A DNA stretch of 34,148 nt from Paenibacillus campinasensis (GTDB taxonomy: Bacteria > Bacillota > Bacilli > Paenibacillales > Paenibacillaceae): the NCBI RefSeq assembly GCF_002272015.1, contig NZ_NPBY01000002.1:1-34148 (forward strand), in the 5' to 3' direction. The notes beneath the pieces are model-generated. The model had not been told where the DNA came from, made no database searches, and saw nothing but the letters and a program-made list of their open reading frames with translations. Made by a program: the position numbers and the translations under genes. This document shows, piece by piece, positions 1-8,382 of the stretch. How positions within the stretch are numbered: position 1 is the first letter of the stretch; each line of letters begins with the position of its first letter.

Positions 1-9
1 GGGACGGGA

Positions 10-200
10 TCAGCGTTTGCCGCCTTTGCGCCCGATTTTCTGATAAAACTCACGGTCATGATTGCGGGAAGTCGCTTCGCCGCCCTTCTGACCGATTTCC
101 TGATAAAATTCACGGCTATGGTTTCTGGAGGTGGCTTGTCCGCCTTTCTTGCCGATTTCCTGATAGAACTCGCGGCTGTGATTTTTGGCTGTAGCCTCGC
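10..200. repeat. 60-bp in-frame tandem repeat inside the KGG gene
   Basis: The coding DNA repeats with a 60-base period, with the phrases cgccctt/ctgaccgatttcctgata returning every 60 bases. It encodes the 20-residue KGG units. Copy number could vary by slippage or recombination, which would change protein length in whole repeat units. Confidence 0.8.
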
Positions 201-255
201 CTCCCAAGCGTCCAGCTTCTTCTCGCGTCATTTTTCGTTTATTGTTGTTGGCCAC
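10..255 (-). CDS. KGG-repeat general stress protein (GsiB-like)
   Basis: An 81-residue, very hydrophilic protein made almost wholly of a 20-residue unit of the form REFYQEIGxKGGxATSRNHS, repeated nearly three times after a short lysine/arginine-rich head containing EEAGRLGG. This is the KGG motif of the B. subtilis GsiB / Con-10 type stress proteins, which are soluble, hydrophilin-like and thought to protect cells in desiccation or other stress. The start is GTG at 255, with GGGAGTG about seven bases upstream. It is transcribed away from the HAD gene at 516, and the divergent gap (256-515) must hold promoters for both. I see no clear SigB promoter for it. Family assignment is firm from the repeat; the physiological role is inferred from homologues. 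Confidence 0.88.
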   Translation of the reverse strand: MANNNKRKMTREEAGRLGGEATAKNHSREFYQEIGKKGGQATSRNHSREFYQEIGQKGGEATSRNHDREFYQKIGRKGGKR

Positions 256-430
256 GGTTGTTCACTCCCTACTTGTAGTTGTTATGCTGATGTTATAGGT
301 TACTTACCACCGCCTATTTGTCATGAATCACAATATTTAACTAAAGAATGGAAAATTAACAAGGGATATTCGGCATTCAGTTTTGCGGCCGCAAACCATA
401 AAAGTTCATGTTGACCGGCGAAGTGCGCTG

Positions 431-460
431 TTGAAAAATAAGGAAAAGGTTATGTACAAT
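431..460 (+). promoter_or_regulatory. Sigma-A-type promoter for the HAD/sirtuin pair
   Basis: TTGAAA at 431-436 and TACAAT at 455-460 are separated by 18 bases. The hexamers match consensus well and lie about 55 bases before the TTG start at 516. Nothing else recognisable was seen in the 256-515 gap. Confidence 0.55.
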
Positions 461-515
461 CGGAGAGTACGATAAAACTTAAATTAAGCTGGCTGAAATA
501 GAAGGAGGACACGCC

Positions 516-1283
516 TTGGCACGGTTGGAGGCAGGAGGGCGCGTAGTACCCTGTAGAGGAGTTTTATTTGACAAGGACGGGACTTTGCTGCATTTCATGG
601 CGCTATGGGGAGGCTGGACCGATTATGTGCTGAACGATTTGGAGCAGCTCCTTGAAATGATGGGCGCCAAGCTCACCTGTCCGCGCGAGCGGCTGCTTGG
701 CACCATGCATGATGCAAGCGGCAGGGTGTGCGATTATGACGTTCAGGGGCCGCTTGCTATGGCCACGGTTGAGGAATCGATCGGTTTGTTGGCCTGGCAG
801 CTGTATGTGGCCGGCATGCCATGGAATGAGGCGACAACGCAGGTGCGGCAGATCACCAAAAATGCGATGCACGAGGTGCGGCGTCAGAAACCGGCTTTCC
901 CGATGCCAGGGCTGCAGCATTTTTTGGAGGCATGCCGCAAGGCTTCGCTGCCCATGGGGGTAGTGACCTCGGACAACACGGACGGGACGCTGGAGCAGCT
1001 GGAATGGATCGGACTGAAGCCGTATTTCCCGGTTGTTCTCGGACGGGATCGGGTAAGCAGCGGCAAGCCTCATCCGGAGATGGCCGAAATGGCGTGCAGT
1101 ATGCTTGGCATCGATCCGGCCGAAGCGGTTGTGATCGGGGACAGCAATGCCGACATGCAGATGGCGAAGCAGGCCGGAGCGGCGCTGGCCATCGGGCTGT
1201 ACCAGGGGCAAGGGGAGCCGGTTCATCTGGTGGATGCCGATGTTGTCATATCGGATTATAATGAATTAAAAGTACTTGTTTGA
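516..1283 (+). CDS. HAD-superfamily phosphatase (Gph-like)
   Basis: A 255-residue cytoplasmic hydrolase of HAD subfamily IA. Motif I is DKDGTLL (Asp19 nucleophile, Asp21 acid/base), motif II is the VVTSDN stretch, motif III is the Lys of SSGKPHPE, and motif IV is VIGDSNADMQ. The helical cap between motifs I and II has the size expected of phosphoglycolate-phosphatase-like enzymes. The substrate cannot be told from sequence; phosphoglycolate, pyrophosphate or another small phosphoester are all possible. The start is TTG at 516, supported by AAGGAGG at 502-508. The sirtuin begins 46 bases after its stop with no terminator between, so the two are probably co-transcribed. Confidence 0.85.
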   Translation: MARLEAGGRVVPCRGVLFDKDGTLLHFMALWGGWTDYVLNDLEQLLEMMGAKLTCPRERLLGTMHDASGRVCDYDVQGPLAMATVEESIGLLAWQLYVAGMPWNEATTQVRQITKNAMHEVRRQKPAFPMPGLQHFLEACRKASLPMGVVTSDNTDGTLEQLEWIGLKPYFPVVLGRDRVSSGKPHPEMAEMACSMLGIDPAEAVVIGDSNADMQMAKQAGAALAIGLYQGQGEPVHLVDADVVISDYNELKVLV

Positions 1284-1329
1284 AAAGCACAGGTGTTATT
1301 CCTATATTGGCTGGACGGAGGTGTGTGGA

Positions 1330-2079
1330 ATGGAAAGCAGGCAAAAGATCGAGCAGTTGGCAACTTGGATCGAATCAAGCGAATACATTGTTTTTTTCGG
1401 AGGCGCCGGTACCTCCACGGAAAGTGGTATACCTGACTTCCGTTCGGCTGCGGGCCTGTATCAGAGCGAGCATCAATCCCCGTATCCGCCGGAGGTGATG
1501 CTGAGTCATTCGTTTTTCATGAAGCATCCGGAGGTGTTTTTTGATTTCTACCGGAGCAAGATGCTGCATCCCGATGCTCAGCCAAACGGCTGCCACCGGC
1601 TGCTGTCCAGACTGGAGGAAGCAGGCAAGCTGAAGGCGATCATCACGCAAAATATCGATGGACTTCACCAATCGGCAGGCTCGAATACGGTTCTGGAACT
1701 GCATGGCTCGGTTCATCGCAATCATTGTATGGATTGCCGCCGCTTCTTCTCGCTTCAGGACATCATGGGCATGGATGAGCTGGTTCCGCGTTGTCCGGAT
1801 TGCGGGGGAATTGTGAAGCCGGATGTCGTCCTGTATGAGGAGGAGCTGAACCATCAGGTGCTGACCCGGGCCATTGCAGAAATATCGACGGCGGATCTGC
1901 TCATCATTGGAGGAACGTCGTTGACCGTTCATCCTGCCGCCGGACTGGTGACTTATTTTCATGGCTCCAAAACCGTGCTTCTGAATGCGGACCCGACCCC
2001 CTATGATCACCGCGCAGGCCTGATCATTACCGACCGCATCGGTCAGGTCATGACGGAGGTTGACAGATTGATTCGCTAG
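1330..2079 (+). CDS. cobB: Sir2-family NAD-dependent protein deacylase
   Basis: A 249-residue sirtuin that removes acyl groups from lysines using NAD+. The NAD-binding GAGxSxESGIPDFRS block is at about 25-39 and TQNIDGLH at about 106-113. The catalytic His is in LHGS (about 125), and the zinc ligands are two CxxC pairs (about Cys133/136 and Cys155/158). The small zinc module and 249-residue length fit bacterial class III/U CobB/SrtN enzymes. The Tyr/Arg pair marking class III desuccinylases was not evident, so deacetylase is the safer reading. I chose ATG 1330 because GGAGGTG sits at 1317-1323; the frame is open further upstream, but that extension overlaps the HAD gene. It probably shares the HAD transcript. 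Confidence 0.9.
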   Translation: MESRQKIEQLATWIESSEYIVFFGGAGTSTESGIPDFRSAAGLYQSEHQSPYPPEVMLSHSFFMKHPEVFFDFYRSKMLHPDAQPNGCHRLLSRLEEAGKLKAIITQNIDGLHQSAGSNTVLELHGSVHRNHCMDCRRFFSLQDIMGMDELVPRCPDCGGIVKPDVVLYEEELNHQVLTRAIAEISTADLLIIGGTSLTVHPAAGLVTYFHGSKTVLLNADPTPYDHRAGLIITDRIGQVMTEVDRLIR

Positions 2080-2209
2080 CGGCTGGCACCGGATTCGGTC
2101 CATGTCCTAAGCGGCAAAGGCCGGCAAGCAGGTGCAGAGCTTGTCCATGATGCCGCAGGCCGAAGCAAGCGGAGCCTGCTGCGGGATCAGGCATGCTGAA
2201 ATCGGTTTC

Positions 2210-2239
2210 TTGTAAAAGGATAGGCAAACGGGATAAGAT
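2210..2239 (+). promoter_or_regulatory. Candidate promoter for the aldo/keto reductase
   Basis: TTGTAA at 2210-2215 and TAAGAT at 2234-2239 with 18-base spacing, about 45 bases before the likely GTG start. The hexamers are a moderate match only. The rest of the 2080-2284 gap shows no other feature I can support. Confidence 0.35.
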
Positions 2240-2284
2240 GTACATGTAGTATATACGTTGATAACAGAGAGGCAGGGATCGCAC

Positions 2285-3292
2285 GTGACTTATGTGGCAA
2301 GCGAGGATCGCTATGAAGGCATGATATACAATCGCTGCGGCAAATCGGGGCTCAAGCTTCCGGCTATTTCTCTTGGATTATGGCATAATTTTGGCGGTGT
2401 CGACACGTTCGAGAATGCGCGCAATATGATTACACGAGCATTTGATCTCGGCATTACGCATTTTGATCTGGCGAACAATTACGGTCCTCCTCCAGGCTCA
2501 GCCGAAGAGACGTTTGGCAGAGTGCTGGCGCGAGACCTGAGAAGCTACCGGGATGAGATGGTCATCTCCTCCAAGGCTGGCTACTATATGTGGCCGGGCC
2601 CATACGGGGAATGGGGCTCCCGCAAATATCTCATTTCCAGTCTGGATCAGAGCTTGAAGCGGCTGGGCGTCGATTATGTGGACATTTTCTACTCACACCG
2701 GTTGGATCCCGAAACGCCGCTGGAGGAAACGATGATGGCACTGGATCATATCGTGCGCTCCGGCAAGGCGCTGTATGTCGGGATTTCCAACTATTCACCG
2801 GAAAAGACAGAAGAGGCGATTTCGATTCTGAAGAGCCTTGGCACACCGCTGCTCATTCACCAGCCAAGCTACTCCCTGCTGAACCGGACGGTGGAAAACG
2901 GGCTGCTGGATGTGCTTGAGGAGCATGGGGTCGGCAGTATCGCATTTACTCCCCTTGCCCAAGGCCTGTTAACGAACAAATACTTAAACGGGATTCCGGT
3001 GGATTCGCGTGCGGCAGGCGCCTCGGTGTTCCTGAACGAAAAACATATTACGCCTGAAGTGCTTCGCAAGATTCGAGCGTTGAACCAGATCGCCGCAGCC
3101 CGAGGGCAAAGCCTGGCCCAATTCGCGCTGGCCTGGGTGCTTCGAGGCGGAAGAGTGACCTCAGCCTTGATCGGAGCGAGCAAGGTCAGCCAGATTGAAG
3201 ACAATGTGGCGGCTCTGAACAATCTGGAATTCTCGAAGGAAGAGCTGGATCGGATTGAAGCCATTCTGAAAACGGAGAATGAAGGAGCTTAA
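2285..3292 (+). CDS. yghZ: Aldo/keto reductase, YghZ (L-glyceraldehyde-3-phosphate reductase) type
   Basis: A 335-residue NADPH-dependent reductase of the AKR14/YghZ group. It shares long stretches with E. coli YghZ, such as SLGLWHNFG, FDLANNYGPPPGSAEE, KAGYxMWPGPYG and FTPLAQGLLTxKYLNGIP. The catalytic tetrad is visible as Asp61, Tyr66, Lys97 and His138 (numbered from the GTG). In E. coli the enzyme reduces L-glyceraldehyde 3-phosphate and methylglyoxal, so detoxification is the likely role. GTG 2285 aligns with the E. coli N terminus; an in-frame TTG at 2258 would add nine residues but has no better ribosome site. It appears monocistronic, with its own promoter candidate and a strong terminator after it. 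Confidence 0.92.
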   Translation: MTYVASEDRYEGMIYNRCGKSGLKLPAISLGLWHNFGGVDTFENARNMITRAFDLGITHFDLANNYGPPPGSAEETFGRVLARDLRSYRDEMVISSKAGYYMWPGPYGEWGSRKYLISSLDQSLKRLGVDYVDIFYSHRLDPETPLEETMMALDHIVRSGKALYVGISNYSPEKTEEAISILKSLGTPLLIHQPSYSLLNRTVENGLLDVLEEHGVGSIAFTPLAQGLLTNKYLNGIPVDSRAAGASVFLNEKHITPEVLRKIRALNQIAAARGQSLAQFALAWVLRGGRVTSALIGASKVSQIEDNVAALNNLEFSKEELDRIEAILKTENEGA

Positions 3293-3342
3293 TCGATCCA
3301 ATCGGACGTGACGGCATTGACCGGAGTGACTTATAATGAATG

Positions 3343-3396
3343 AACAAGGCATCCTTGAGGGCAGGACATCACCCGACGGGATGCCTTGTTTATTTG
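3343..3396. terminator. Bidirectional terminator between convergent genes
   Basis: AACAAGGCATCC (3343-3354) pairs perfectly over 12 bases with GGATGCCTTGTT (3379-3390), followed by TATTTG. It lies between the convergent aldo/keto reductase and AraC-family genes, and its right arm reaches the regulator stop codon. It could therefore end both transcripts, though the T tracts are weak. Confidence 0.75.
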
Positions 3397-4259
3397 TCTG
3401 GCGACGATGAGCGGCCTGCTATTTTTTGGCGGTAGCTGGTGGGGGATTGACCGAAGAAGCGCTTGAACTGTCTTGAAAAATAAAGCGGATCGGTTAAGCC
3501 GACCGAAGCGGATACCTGCTCCACGGACAGCTCGGGCCGCTCGCGCAGCAGCCGTTTGGACTGGTCGATTCGAAGCTTGAGCAGATAGGCTACCGGGGTC
3601 ATGCCCGTTTCCTTCTTGAAAATTCGGGACAGGTAAGCCCGGTTGTAGCCAAGGCTGGCGCACATCTGTTCAATCGACACCGGATGGGCATACTGTGAGG
3701 TCATATAGTTGATCATCTGCTTGACGGTGCGCTGAATCTGGGGCTCGGCCATCGTCAACTGCGCCGGCCTTTCCACGTGGTCCAGGCAATCGGCCAGGAT
3801 CAGATGCAGGCAGCCGATGGCGGCCATATGCGCGCTTTCCCGCCGGGAGTGGAACCTGGACTGGATCATTGCGATATAGTGCGGAACCTGGCTGTCCAGC
3901 GTGACATGCAGAACCGGGTGCTCGGGGGAGAAGCCGGCAGCCTTCGCCTGCTCGCCGGCAAGCTCGCCATCAAAGGCGACCCAGCGATAGCGCCACGGGT
4001 TTCCTTCATCGGATACATAGCTGACAAGCTGTCCGGGATGAATGAGGAAGCAATCCCCGGGACCGAGATGATACACATCCGTTTCAGTCCGAAATACGCC
4101 TTGTCCTGACTCAATGGCGTGCATCAGGTAATAGTCGTATATTTTCGGCCCGAGTGCATGCTTCGGCGGCGTCTGGCTTTCCCCGGCAAACAGCACACGG
4201 AGGGTTCCGTTCTCGGTCTGGGCCGGGTTGGAAGCGACGGAGTAGGTTTGAGCATTCAT
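3390..4259 (-). CDS. AraC-family transcriptional regulator, probable galactose-operon regulator
   Basis: A 289-residue regulator. The N-terminal half is a cupin-like AraC ligand-binding domain (GPGDCFLIHPGQLVSYV, residues ~60-85). The C-terminal ~100 residues form the double helix-turn-helix, including PVSIEQMCASLGYNRAYLSRIFKKETG and the signature SVGLTDPLYFSRQFKRFFGQSPTSYR. It starts at ATG 4259 with AAAGGAC upstream and is divergent from galK. Regulation of the Leloir operon is inferred from position: AraC-family sugar regulators commonly sit beside and activate their targets. A 17-bp inverted repeat in the shared gap is a candidate site. A melibiose- or raffinose-responsive role is an alternative, as no galactosidase gene is in view. 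Confidence 0.88.
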   Translation of the reverse strand: MNAQTYSVASNPAQTENGTLRVLFAGESQTPPKHALGPKIYDYYLMHAIESGQGVFRTETDVYHLGPGDCFLIHPGQLVSYVSDEGNPWRYRWVAFDGELAGEQAKAAGFSPEHPVLHVTLDSQVPHYIAMIQSRFHSRRESAHMAAIGCLHLILADCLDHVERPAQLTMAEPQIQRTVKQMINYMTSQYAHPVSIEQMCASLGYNRAYLSRIFKKETGMTPVAYLLKLRIDQSKRLLRERPELSVEQVSASVGLTDPLYFSRQFKRFFGQSPTSYRQKIAGRSSSPDK

Positions 4260-4332
4260 TCAAGCATCGTCCTTTGGTTGAGAGGATGGCCTTTACATTG
4301 CGCTGATCGAGCGGTGCATGTTTGTTAACATT

Positions 4333-4349
4333 GTAACTTCAAAAGTCAC
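4333..4349. promoter_or_regulatory. Inverted repeat in the araC-type/galK divergent region
   Basis: GTaACTTcaaAAGTcAC is a 17-base imperfect palindrome centred in the 192-base divergent gap, about 54 bases upstream of the galK -10 candidate. It is a plausible operator for the adjacent regulator or for a dimeric repressor. Confidence 0.35.
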
Positions 4350-4379
4350 ATAAATCCATATCTAACACACAAGACTTCA

Positions 4380-4408
4380 TTATCGGGCCCTACGTTTCAT
4401 TATATACT
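4380..4408 (+). promoter_or_regulatory. Candidate galKET promoter with weak -35
   Basis: TATACT at 4403-4408 is a good -10. At 17-base spacing the -35 position reads TTATCG (4380-4385), a poor match. A weak -35 suits an activator-dependent promoter. Confidence 0.4.
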
Positions 4409-4451
4409 GAGAACAGTGAAAGCACCTTATATAACGGGATGGAGTGATATC

Positions 4452-5639
4452 GTGAACACACAACTGCTAATAGATCGCTTTATGGAAAAGTATGGAGAGG
4501 CTGAACAGGAACTGCGGATTTTTAATGCCCCTGGCCGGGTCAATCTGATTGGCGAGCATCTGGATTACAACGGAGGCTATGTGCTTCCGGCAGCGCTTGA
4601 ATTCGGAACAACATTGCTGATCCGTCCGCGCAAGGACGGGAAGATTTCGTTTGCTTCCACCAATCTGCCCTATGAGGCGGTGGTCAGCGCCGAGCCGGAC
4701 TTTGGAGGAAAGAGCGGGGAATGGACGGATTATCCGGTCGGGGTCATCACCGAACTGAGCAAGCTGGACATTCGTTTGTCGCAAGGCTATGACCTGTTGT
4801 ACCACGGGGACATACCGAACGGAGCAGGCCTGTCTTCTTCCGCTTCGATTGAGGTTGTCACCGCCTACGCGCTTTTGACGATGGAAGGCCAGCCGGTGGA
4901 TACGGTGGAGATCAGCAAGCTGTCCCAGCGCGCTGAGAATCTGTTCGTGGGCGTGAACTCCGGCATTATGGATCAGTTCGCGGTCGCGAACGGCAAGCGG
5001 AACCATGCCATTCTGCTGATGTGCGACACGCTGAAATATGAGCTGGTTCCTTTTGAGACAGGCGACTACAAAATTGTGATCGGCAATACCAACAAACGGC
5101 GCGGACTGGTTGACTCTAAGTATAATGAGCGCCGCAGCGAATGTGACCGGGCGCTGGAAATGCTGCAGGCGAAAGTGCCGGAACTGCGCTATCTGGCAGA
5201 ACTGAATCCGGTCTCCTTCGCAGAAGTAGCGGATGCGATTACGGATGAGACGGTGCTCAAGCGGGCCAAGCATGTTGTCGAGGAGAATCAGCGGGTGCTG
5301 GATTCGGTGGCTGCACTGAAGAACGACGACCTGGAGGCATTTGGACAATTCATGAATCAGTCCCATGATTCCCTGCGGTATCAGTATGAAGTGACGGGTG
5401 ATGAGCTGGATGCGATGGTAGAGGAAGCGCAGCGCGTTCCGGGCACGCTCGGTTCCCGAATGACCGGCGCAGGCTTCGGCGGATGCACGGTGTCGCTCGT
5501 TCACCAGGATGCCGTAGAGGAATTCATTCGGGAGGTAGGCAGCCGGTATGAGGCAAGAACGGGGTTGAAGCCGGACTTCTATGTGTGCGGTGTAGGCCAG
5601 GGTGTGCATGAAATGACCGAAGTGAAGGAGGGCAACTGA
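4452..5639 (+). CDS. galK: Galactokinase
   Basis: A 395-residue GHMP kinase that phosphorylates alpha-D-galactose with ATP to galactose 1-phosphate, the first committed Leloir step. The galactokinase signature GRVNLIGEHLDYNGG is at 28-42, the GHMP ATP-binding loop PNGAGLSSSAS at 122-132, the catalytic Asp in GIMDQF at 174, and the C-terminal GHMP motif SRMTGAGFGGC. GTG 4452 has GGAG at 4441-4444 and gives the normal family length. An in-frame GTG at 4416 would start almost on the likely promoter and is rejected. galE follows after two bases, so translation is probably coupled. Confidence 0.95.
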   Translation: MNTQLLIDRFMEKYGEAEQELRIFNAPGRVNLIGEHLDYNGGYVLPAALEFGTTLLIRPRKDGKISFASTNLPYEAVVSAEPDFGGKSGEWTDYPVGVITELSKLDIRLSQGYDLLYHGDIPNGAGLSSSASIEVVTAYALLTMEGQPVDTVEISKLSQRAENLFVGVNSGIMDQFAVANGKRNHAILLMCDTLKYELVPFETGDYKIVIGNTNKRRGLVDSKYNERRSECDRALEMLQAKVPELRYLAELNPVSFAEVADAITDETVLKRAKHVVEENQRVLDSVAALKNDDLEAFGQFMNQSHDSLRYQYEVTGDELDAMVEEAQRVPGTLGSRMTGAGFGGCTVSLVHQDAVEEFIREVGSRYEARTGLKPDFYVCGVGQGVHEMTEVKEGN

Positions 5640-5641
5640 TC

Positions 5642-6631
5642 ATGGCGATTTTGGTAACCGGGGGAGCAGGGTATATCGGTTCGCATACGGTGGCGGAGCT
5701 GCTGGAGCGCGGAGAAGAGGTTGTGGTCATCGACAATCTGCAGACAGGTCACCGGGAGGCATTGCTCGGCGGAAAGCTGTATGAGGGCGATCTGCGCGAC
5801 AAGGCGCTGCTCAAGAAGCTGTTTGCAGAGAACGACATTGATGCGGTCATTCACTTCGCGGCCAACTCCTTGGTGGGCGAGAGCATGAAGGACCCTGTGA
5901 AATACTATGACAACAACGTGTTTGGCACGCTCTGCCTACTGGAAGCGATGAATGAAGCAGATGTGCGCAAAATCGTATTTTCATCAACAGCCGCTACCTA
6001 CGGGGAGCCGGAAAAGGTGCCTATCGCCGAGTCCGACCGGACCCAGCCAACAAATGTGTATGGTGAAACGAAGCTGATGATGGAGCGGATGATGTCCTGG
6101 TTTGATCAGGTGCTTGGCATTAAATATGTATCCCTTCGTTACTTCAATGCGGCGGGATCCCATGCCAGCGGCAAAATCGGTGAGGATCACCGTCCGGAGA
6201 GCCATCTCATTCCGCTGGTGCTGCAAACGGCACTGAAGCAGCGCTCGCATATTTCCGTCTTCGGTGAAGATTACGACACGCCGGACGGCACATGTATTCG
6301 CGACTACATTCATGTCAGCGATCTGGCGGATGCCCATCTGCGGGCGGTCGACTATCTGCGCCGCGGCGAGCAGAGTAATGTGTTTAATCTGGGCAACGGC
6401 CTCGGCTTCTCGGTCAAGGAAGTGATCGAAACGTCCAAGCAGGTGACAGGGGTGGACATTCCAGTCGTAGTGGAGGCCCGCCGCGCCGGGGACCCGGCTG
6501 TTCTGGTCGCTTCCTCGGAGAAGGCGCGCACGGTGCTGGGCTGGAACCCGGTTCGCGTGAAGCTGGAAGACATTATCGAAAGCGCCTGGAGATGGCATAG
6601 CAGCTATCCGAACGGATACGGCGACAATTAA
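5642..6631 (+). CDS. galE: UDP-glucose 4-epimerase
   Basis: A 329-residue extended short-chain dehydrogenase that interconverts UDP-galactose and UDP-glucose with tightly bound NAD+. The Rossmann motif TGGAGYIGSH starts at residue 6. The catalytic Ser/Thr is in FSSTAATYG (Thr116 at the usual position), with Tyr140 and Lys144 in VYGETK. The length is normal. ATG 5642 has GGAGGGC inside the end of galK and follows the galK stop by two bases. galT starts 13 bases after its stop, so it is the middle gene of the operon. The enzyme also supplies UDP-galactose for cell-surface sugars when no galactose is available. Confidence 0.95.
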   Translation: MAILVTGGAGYIGSHTVAELLERGEEVVVIDNLQTGHREALLGGKLYEGDLRDKALLKKLFAENDIDAVIHFAANSLVGESMKDPVKYYDNNVFGTLCLLEAMNEADVRKIVFSSTAATYGEPEKVPIAESDRTQPTNVYGETKLMMERMMSWFDQVLGIKYVSLRYFNAAGSHASGKIGEDHRPESHLIPLVLQTALKQRSHISVFGEDYDTPDGTCIRDYIHVSDLADAHLRAVDYLRRGEQSNVFNLGNGLGFSVKEVIETSKQVTGVDIPVVVEARRAGDPAVLVASSEKARTVLGWNPVRVKLEDIIESAWRWHSSYPNGYGDN

Positions 6632-6644
6632 GGGGGACTTGACG

Positions 6645-8228
6645 ATGGAGCAAGTGACAACCAGCGTTCCGGATGATCAGCAGGTGCTGCACGCGATTGA
6701 ACGGCTTGTGCTGTTTGCCCTTCGCCAAGGGCTGATTCAGGAAGCGGATGTGGATTACTGCCGGAATCTGCTGCTTGACGATTTTGGCTTCAGCGAGCCT
6801 TATGCCGGCGAAGTAAGCGAGGAGCATTTTGATGGACCTCAGGCGCTGCTCGATGTGCTGATCGATTACGGCGCAGCTAAAGGTCTCATTCCGGAGAACA
6901 CCGATACCTTCCGCGATCTGCTTGACGCCAAAATTATGGGCAGAGTGATGGGGCGGCCGTCCGAGATTACAGCCGCGTTCAAGACAGCGGAGCAGGAGCG
7001 GGGCATCGAAGCGGCGACCCGTCAATTCTACGAGCTGTGTATCGCTTCGAACTATATCCGGATGGACCGCATATCCCGGAATGAATACTGGAGATATGGC
7101 AGCGAGTACGGGGATATCGAGATTACGATCAATCTGTCCAAACCGGAGAAGAGCCCAAAGGAAATCGCGATGGCGAAGCTTCTCCCGCCGCCCGTTTATC
7201 CGAAGTGCCAGCTATGCCGGGAGAATGTCGGTTATGCGGGCCGGGTGAACCATCCTGCCCGGCAGAACCTGCGGATTATTCCGCTGGAGCTGAACGGTGA
7301 ACCGTGGTTTTTCCAATACTCGCCATACGTTTATTATAATGAGCATTGCATTGTCTTCCATCGCGACCACATTCCAATGAAACTGACCAAGGATACGCTG
7401 GCCAGACTGCTCAGTTTTGTGGATGCTTTCCCACATTATTTCCTTGGGTCGAACGCCGATCTGCCGATCGTTGGCGGCTCCATTCTGACGCATGATCACT
7501 TCCAGGGCGGGCGGCATACGTTTCCGATCCAGCTCGCGCCTGAAATTGCGGAGTTCAAGCATGCCCAATATCCGGATGTAGCCGTCAGCATTGTCAAATG
7601 GCCGATGTCGGTCATCCGGCTGTCAGCTACAGACAGAGACGTGCTGCTCGAGTGCGCGAACGGCATCTATGAGGCCTGGAAAAGCTACAGTGATCCTTCG
7701 GTCGATATTATCGCCTCCACCGATAGCGAAGAAGGTCCTGTTCGCCACAATACGGTGACACCGATAGCCCGCAGAAATGCAGAAGGCGTGTATGAGATGG
7801 ATCTGGTGCTGCGCAACAACCGGACCAGTGATGAACATCCGGAGGGCATCTTCCACCCGCATCGGGAAATGCATCATATCAAGAAGGAGAACATCGGCCT
7901 GATTGAAGTGATGGGGCTGGCGATCCTTCCTGGGCGACTGAAGGAGGAGCTCGGGATGATTGCCGACATTCTGTCCGGCAACGAGGAGCTGCTGGAGGCG
8001 AGCGGACAAGACAGTCATCCGCTGTTCGTCCACCGCGACTGGATTCAGGAACTGAAGGAGCGGACGCCAGGAGCTGCAGACCGGGAGCAGGCCGCTGAGC
8101 TGATTCGTCAGGAGGTTGGCCGCAAATTTACGACCATCCTCGAACATGCGGGAGTCTACAAGCAGACAAGTGAAGGGCAGCAAGCGTTTCGCGGATTTTT
8201 GGAGAGCATGGGCTATACCGCTCTGTAA
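6645..8228 (+). CDS. galT: UDP-glucose-hexose-1-phosphate uridylyltransferase (class II GalT)
   Basis: A 527-residue enzyme exchanging UMP between UDP-glucose and galactose 1-phosphate. It belongs to the larger class II GalT found in Bacillota (~500 residues, against ~350 for the E. coli type). Typical blocks are PVYPKCQLCRENVGYAGR, the NEHCIVFxxDHxPM stretch, GGSILTHDHFQGG (the His-Asp-His block near the nucleotidylation site) and HHIKKENIGLIEVMGLAILPGRL. ATG 6645 follows AAGGGGG with eight-base spacing; the TTG two codons earlier is less likely. It is the last gene of galKET and is followed by a hairpin. No mutarotase (galM) gene is attached. Confidence 0.94.
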   Translation: MEQVTTSVPDDQQVLHAIERLVLFALRQGLIQEADVDYCRNLLLDDFGFSEPYAGEVSEEHFDGPQALLDVLIDYGAAKGLIPENTDTFRDLLDAKIMGRVMGRPSEITAAFKTAEQERGIEAATRQFYELCIASNYIRMDRISRNEYWRYGSEYGDIEITINLSKPEKSPKEIAMAKLLPPPVYPKCQLCRENVGYAGRVNHPARQNLRIIPLELNGEPWFFQYSPYVYYNEHCIVFHRDHIPMKLTKDTLARLLSFVDAFPHYFLGSNADLPIVGGSILTHDHFQGGRHTFPIQLAPEIAEFKHAQYPDVAVSIVKWPMSVIRLSATDRDVLLECANGIYEAWKSYSDPSVDIIASTDSEEGPVRHNTVTPIARRNAEGVYEMDLVLRNNRTSDEHPEGIFHPHREMHHIKKENIGLIEVMGLAILPGRLKEELGMIADILSGNEELLEASGQDSHPLFVHRDWIQELKERTPGAADREQAAELIRQEVGRKFTTILEHAGVYKQTSEGQQAFRGFLESMGYTAL

Positions 8229-8245
8229 ACTTATATTCAATAGAC

Positions 8246-8295
8246 AGACGGACGGTCGTTCTTTCCCCTCGGGTGAAAGGAACGGCCGTTTGTAT
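8246..8295 (+). terminator. Terminator after galT
   Basis: ACGGTCGTTCTTTC (8252-8265) pairs with GAAAGGAACGGCCGT (8275-8289) across a short loop, with one bulge and a few G-T pairs. The downstream T tract is short, so efficiency is uncertain. Confidence 0.55.
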
Positions 8296-8317
8296 TGAGA
8301 AGCGGAAGTGATATAAT
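8290..8317 (+). promoter_or_regulatory. Promoter for the iron alcohol dehydrogenase
   Basis: A perfect TATAAT lies at 8312-8317 with TTGTAT at 8290-8295 (16-base spacing), overlapping the end of the galT terminator. The downstream start is 66 bases away. Confidence 0.5.
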
Positions 8318-8382
8318 GAAAATCGTAGCACAAGTTATCAAAACATGATCTTTAATATATGGAGTACGGAGGTAGAGGCGCG

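Noticed and set aside
10..200. Tandem repeats as a CRISPR array
   Set aside because: Repeats are contiguous, in frame and encode KGG motifs; there are no unique spacers and no cas genes.
4467..5609. 380-codon open frame antisense to galK
   Set aside because: Same reasoning: composition of a shadow frame and complete overlap with a certain gene.
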